DNA of 33,043 nucleotides from a virus. Each line of letters begins with the position of its first letter. The first letter of the stretch is position 1. The stretch is taken from the IMG/VR virus record IMGVR_UViG_3300020175_000021, positions 1 to 33,043 of that record; one strand, given 5' to 3'. The translations under genes were made by a program, and so were the position numbers. The notes below the pieces were generated by a model, which was given only the letters and a program-made list of their open reading frames with translations, searched no databases and was not told the DNA's origin. Below, piece after piece: positions 31,401-33,043 of the stretch.

Positions 31401-32710
31401 CAAATGATATAAATCGTTGGAAGCAGGGTGATATCAAAGTTAAAGAAGGCACTGGAAATATAGATGATATTAATTATGATTATAACAAACAAGAATGGGT
31501 TACTAAGAAAAAAGGTTTAAAAAAAGAAACTTTAGAGCCTGTTGGTGCATATCTTGCAAAAGATGCAAAACTTTTAGTAATTGATTCTTGGGAAAAATAT
31601 CAAAAAATTGCTAGTGAATTAAAAGTTACTGGCGGCATGAGCGAATTAACAAAGTTAGCAAATAAAAAATATGACGCTATACACTTGTTAAATAAAAAAG
31701 ATGGTGGCTGGGATGTCCCATTAGAAAAACAAAAGAAAGATAAATATGGTGATACGATTACAAATTACTATGATGAAGTATCTTTAAATTCTGGAAATAG
31801 TGATTTTTTTGTATTTAATAAAAATAAAGTTGAATTTGAAAAAGAAGTTTTTGAAGAAACAACTGTTGAATATAATACAGTAAAAGAAAGTCGTGAAGAA
31901 ATAGATCTTGCTGGTTACGAAAATGCTATTAATGATTTGGCTGCAGCTAATATAAAAAATCAAAATCGCACAAGTGACGAAACAGTGCAAACATTTAGAA
32001 ACGCATTAGGCTCTGGTATAATGAATACTATACTTATGGGTACACCAGCAGATAAACCAATTATTACTGATGGTATTGTTTATATTCCTATGCGTGTAGC
32101 TGGTAAGTTTGGCATGAAAGAAGACTCTGCGTATAAAGGTTATGCGCGTATAGAAAATGGATTGCTTGGATTGCCATTCCAGTTTTATAGCTACTCACTA
32201 GCAGCAGTAAACAAAACTATGGGTGCGTATGCACATGGTCAATTTAAAAATCAATATATTGGTACAGCAATAGCAATGGGATTAGGTTACATGGCATTGC
32301 AAGCAAAGACACCAGATTGGGTAGAGTTGTCGTTCCAAGATCAATTTGCTAGATCATTAGATTACTCAGGTATAATGCCATTATACTCTGATATGTTTTA
32401 CACAGCTATGACTACAACGCTAGCAATGGATGGCCCAAATATAACTGGAGGTGCATTGCAACCTAAGTTTCCACAAGAAGCAGATACATATGATGCAGTA
32501 TCTGGGGTAATGGGTGCTGGACCAAGTATAACAACAGATCTTAGTAGAGCTATATATGAAATAGCTACAGGTGATGTAGGTGAAGGGTCTAAAGATTTTA
32601 TAAGAAATTTACCATATGCAAGACTTTGGTTTTTAAAAGGCAAAGTAAATGAATTAACCAATATGCTTGAAGGTGAATTAGATGGGCCTAGAGGGTTTGG
32701 TAGGTTCTAA
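28469..32710 (+). CDS. Internal virion protein, gp16-like, with inserted effector domains
   Basis: ATGA overlaps the previous stop. Residues ~1-806 and ~1170-1413 read as one helical injected protein, with ALGSGIMNTILMGTPADKP, YARIENGLLGLPFQFYSY and PKFPQEADTYDAVSGVMGAG in the C-terminal part, as in marine gp16-like proteins. No N-terminal lysozyme motif of T7 gp16 was recognised. Between NTEAWAN (to residue 806) and SDETVQTF (from 1169) lies an apparent ~360-residue insertion. It contains MHEIMHS (His891, Glu892, His895; HExxH), then an ART-like domain (VHYTRKQNIESLLRNG from 938, VMYFTND at 974, YDEV at 1101, FFVFNKNKVEF at 1113-1123) and GYENAIND (1149-1156), possibly the end of the peptidase domain. 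Enzymatic roles are inferred. Confidence 0.85.
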   Translation: MKNAFTEIAKFERKEKRLPVEDDPTFGETLEASLKYKYAPLANFITEGVTFGFEPKDMMDTYDPSPDIPENLKPYASSLLMAKSPEHLSFKIRNLKKALKTNETLARSGIGAQLGAELFDGINYISIPFRMAKTGGQAFLKGGIATGTVVAGQEAIRYPLDPTANKEEVALNLGASFFLGGALKHATSIKSIRKINAIEDGKNAINDMKKALEADDVELDPNIAPSIFTDSWVYKAATTPMKRVMTNPNVPNSVKLRTLGIANDSGILLAANKEGKKIGNSVFQNAKLHEGTWVRTNDDLIKIWGQSTGKGVINPMDYMVKRGDYEDWLASVDKKAMRGEQPANNFEAQAIQKLNKFYDDWEVQLRDQGLIGSQGDYTKVIRSRQNRLDLLEKRLKATKNPEYATTLTGQINRITRELDEAKANLADLEGMGAIKPPNEEIFRPRYFDMGKIRKNRDQFEKILSDWFAKNPEIWVKQSDGKFKKETLSSDPLAINKRVKAVVDGMINEPDPLNPDKMYYGMGKSKHFKHRALDIPNALVLDYMVTNPVSVMKAYTKRTAARLEFSKKHNGDSIDDILDDTFNEMMDEGIDINTIRSVQKDQRHLYDRVVGTVLRNPDARNQTIAKIMRDLAQLNYLGSAGLATITEPAKIIMEHGLGPTMRGLFTVLKNNQLKLGAKEGRIAGEILEIQNGSSQMRMVDDINNNPLNVEKMDKVKDAFYLLNGLSVITRALKDFDSMVRCHTLIDYSVRWAEGVDNPKGSIRATKMEQEYLLRYNIDLDDARRIAKSPWEKGESGLYLANTEAWANTIEFPTTKADIISGPTNAYAKDGRYRPAFYKERNGVGTIHIDEEYIKNVMYDQRGWENPRVEGVRPLETGLINSPEDYVTFIKMHEIMHSNFSAKDLGFLKTATILREVPNEKKVVGYRRKENIDTSGTYFVHYTRKQNIESLLRNGYDVNKKSIFPLATGEKLAGDVMYFTNDINRWKQGDIKVKEGTGNIDDINYDYNKQEWVTKKKGLKKETLEPVGAYLAKDAKLLVIDSWEKYQKIASELKVTGGMSELTKLANKKYDAIHLLNKKDGGWDVPLEKQKKDKYGDTITNYYDEVSLNSGNSDFFVFNKNKVEFEKEVFEETTVEYNTVKESREEIDLAGYENAINDLAAANIKNQNRTSDETVQTFRNALGSGIMNTILMGTPADKPIITDGIVYIPMRVAGKFGMKEDSAYKGYARIENGLLGLPFQFYSYSLAAVNKTMGAYAHGQFKNQYIGTAIAMGLGYMALQAKTPDWVELSFQDQFARSLDYSGIMPLYSDMFYTAMTTTLAMDGPNITGGALQPKFPQEADTYDAVSGVMGAGPSITTDLSRAIYEIATGDVGEGSKDFIRNLPYARLWFLKGKVNELTNMLEGELDGPRGFGRF

Positions 32711-32760
32711 ATTGTGCAAATATTTTGTGCGTTGCGCTTCTGTGCAATCAATGGAAAAAA
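32705..32760 (+). repeat. Repeated intergenic element, copy B
   Basis: After the gp16-like stop the DNA reads TCTAAATTGTGCA, 19 nt, TTCTGTGC, then AATCAATGGAAAA, matching copy A after terL. Copy B also contains TTTTGTGCGTTG (32723-32734), which recurs at 14711-14722 beside the terS promoter. ATTGTGCA and TGTGCAAT can pair with two G-T wobbles. Confidence 0.55.
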
Positions 32761-32777
32761 GACTACAGAGGTGACAC

Positions 32778-33043
32778 ATGACAATAAACATAGCTAACAA
32801 TACAGCAAGAATAAATTATACAGCAACGGCAGGCCAAACTGCGTTTGTAATTCCATTTGTGTTTTATAATAATACTGACTTAAAAGTTTATATTAATAGC
32901 GTATTAAAAACTATTAGTGTGCATTATGCGGTTACTGGAGGAAATGGCTCTACAGGCACTGTAACTCTTGGCACTGGCTCTACATTAAATGACAAGGTAA
33001 CGCTTGTCAGGGACGTTCCTATGGAGCGTACAACCGATTTAAC
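32778..33043 (+). CDS. Tail fibre, T7 gp17-like N-terminal domain, 5' part
   Basis: CAGAGGTGACAC precedes the ATG. The 88 visible codons encode a beta-rich attachment domain (YTATAGQTAFVIPFVFYNNT, DLKVYINSVLKTISVHY, DKVTLVRDVPMERTTDL), the pattern of the T7 tail-fibre N-terminal domain that binds the tail nozzle. The gene runs off the window. The body of a fibre without its N-terminus begins at base 1, so both may be one gene on a circular molecule. Joining the ends directly is out of frame, so some sequence is missing. Confidence 0.88.
   Translation, partial: MTINIANNTARINYTATAGQTAFVIPFVFYNNTDLKVYINSVLKTISVHYAVTGGNGSTGTVTLGTGSTLNDKVTLVRDVPMERTTDL

Overview
The window looks like most of one genome of a short-tailed (podovirus-type) marine bacteriophage. 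Packaging, head and tail genes follow the T7 order: small and large terminase, portal, scaffold, Gp13-like protein, capsid, tail tubular proteins A and B, three internal virion proteins, fibre. The DNA is AT-rich and the genes are tightly packed, many with ATGA or TAATG stop/start overlaps. No RNA polymerase, DNA polymerase, primase, helicase, integrase or tRNA gene was found, so host enzymes probably do transcription and most replication. The overall type recalls marine podoviruses that lack a T7-type polymerase (the HTVC010P kind). That comparison is from memory. A Gram-negative marine host, possibly an alphaproteobacterium, is an inference.

Layout. 1-2622 is the 3' part of a tail-fibre gene. 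Small genes follow, then an unusual run of exported proteins (3234-5843), membrane/holin-like proteins (one with a canonical EF-hand) and a GH19 endolysin ending at 7612. All of these read rightward. From 14359 down to 7635 about twenty genes read leftward: small regulators and zinc-binding miniproteins, a PD-(D/E)XK nuclease, a lambda-O-like replication protein carrying its own iteron-type repeats, and a recombination set (exonuclease, Rad52/Sak3-like annealing protein, SSB-like protein). A gene-poor region of about 430 nt (14360-14791) separates this block from the rightward late genes (14792-33043). It holds a rightward promoter candidate, 9-10 bp-spaced direct repeats and two tandem intrinsic terminators facing left. 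The right end stops inside the 5' part of a T7-type fibre gene and the left end starts inside a fibre body. The molecule is therefore probably circular or circularly permuted, with a short piece of the fibre gene missing between the ends.

The most interesting points are these. (1) The gp16-like internal virion protein carries what appears to be a nested insertion of about 360 residues: an HEIMH metallopeptidase-like domain that is itself split by an ADP-ribosyltransferase-like domain. (2) Tandem leftward terminators sit between any plausible promoter and the first leftward gene, implying antitermination or a small RNA. (3) A lambda-like origin lies inside the replication gene. (4) There is an operon of five exported proteins with pilin-like and chaperone-like members. 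(5) A membrane protein carries an EF-hand. (6) A repeated intergenic element follows both terL and the gp16-like gene. Seven small genes of 29-59 codons were added by reading overlaps and ribosome binding sites.
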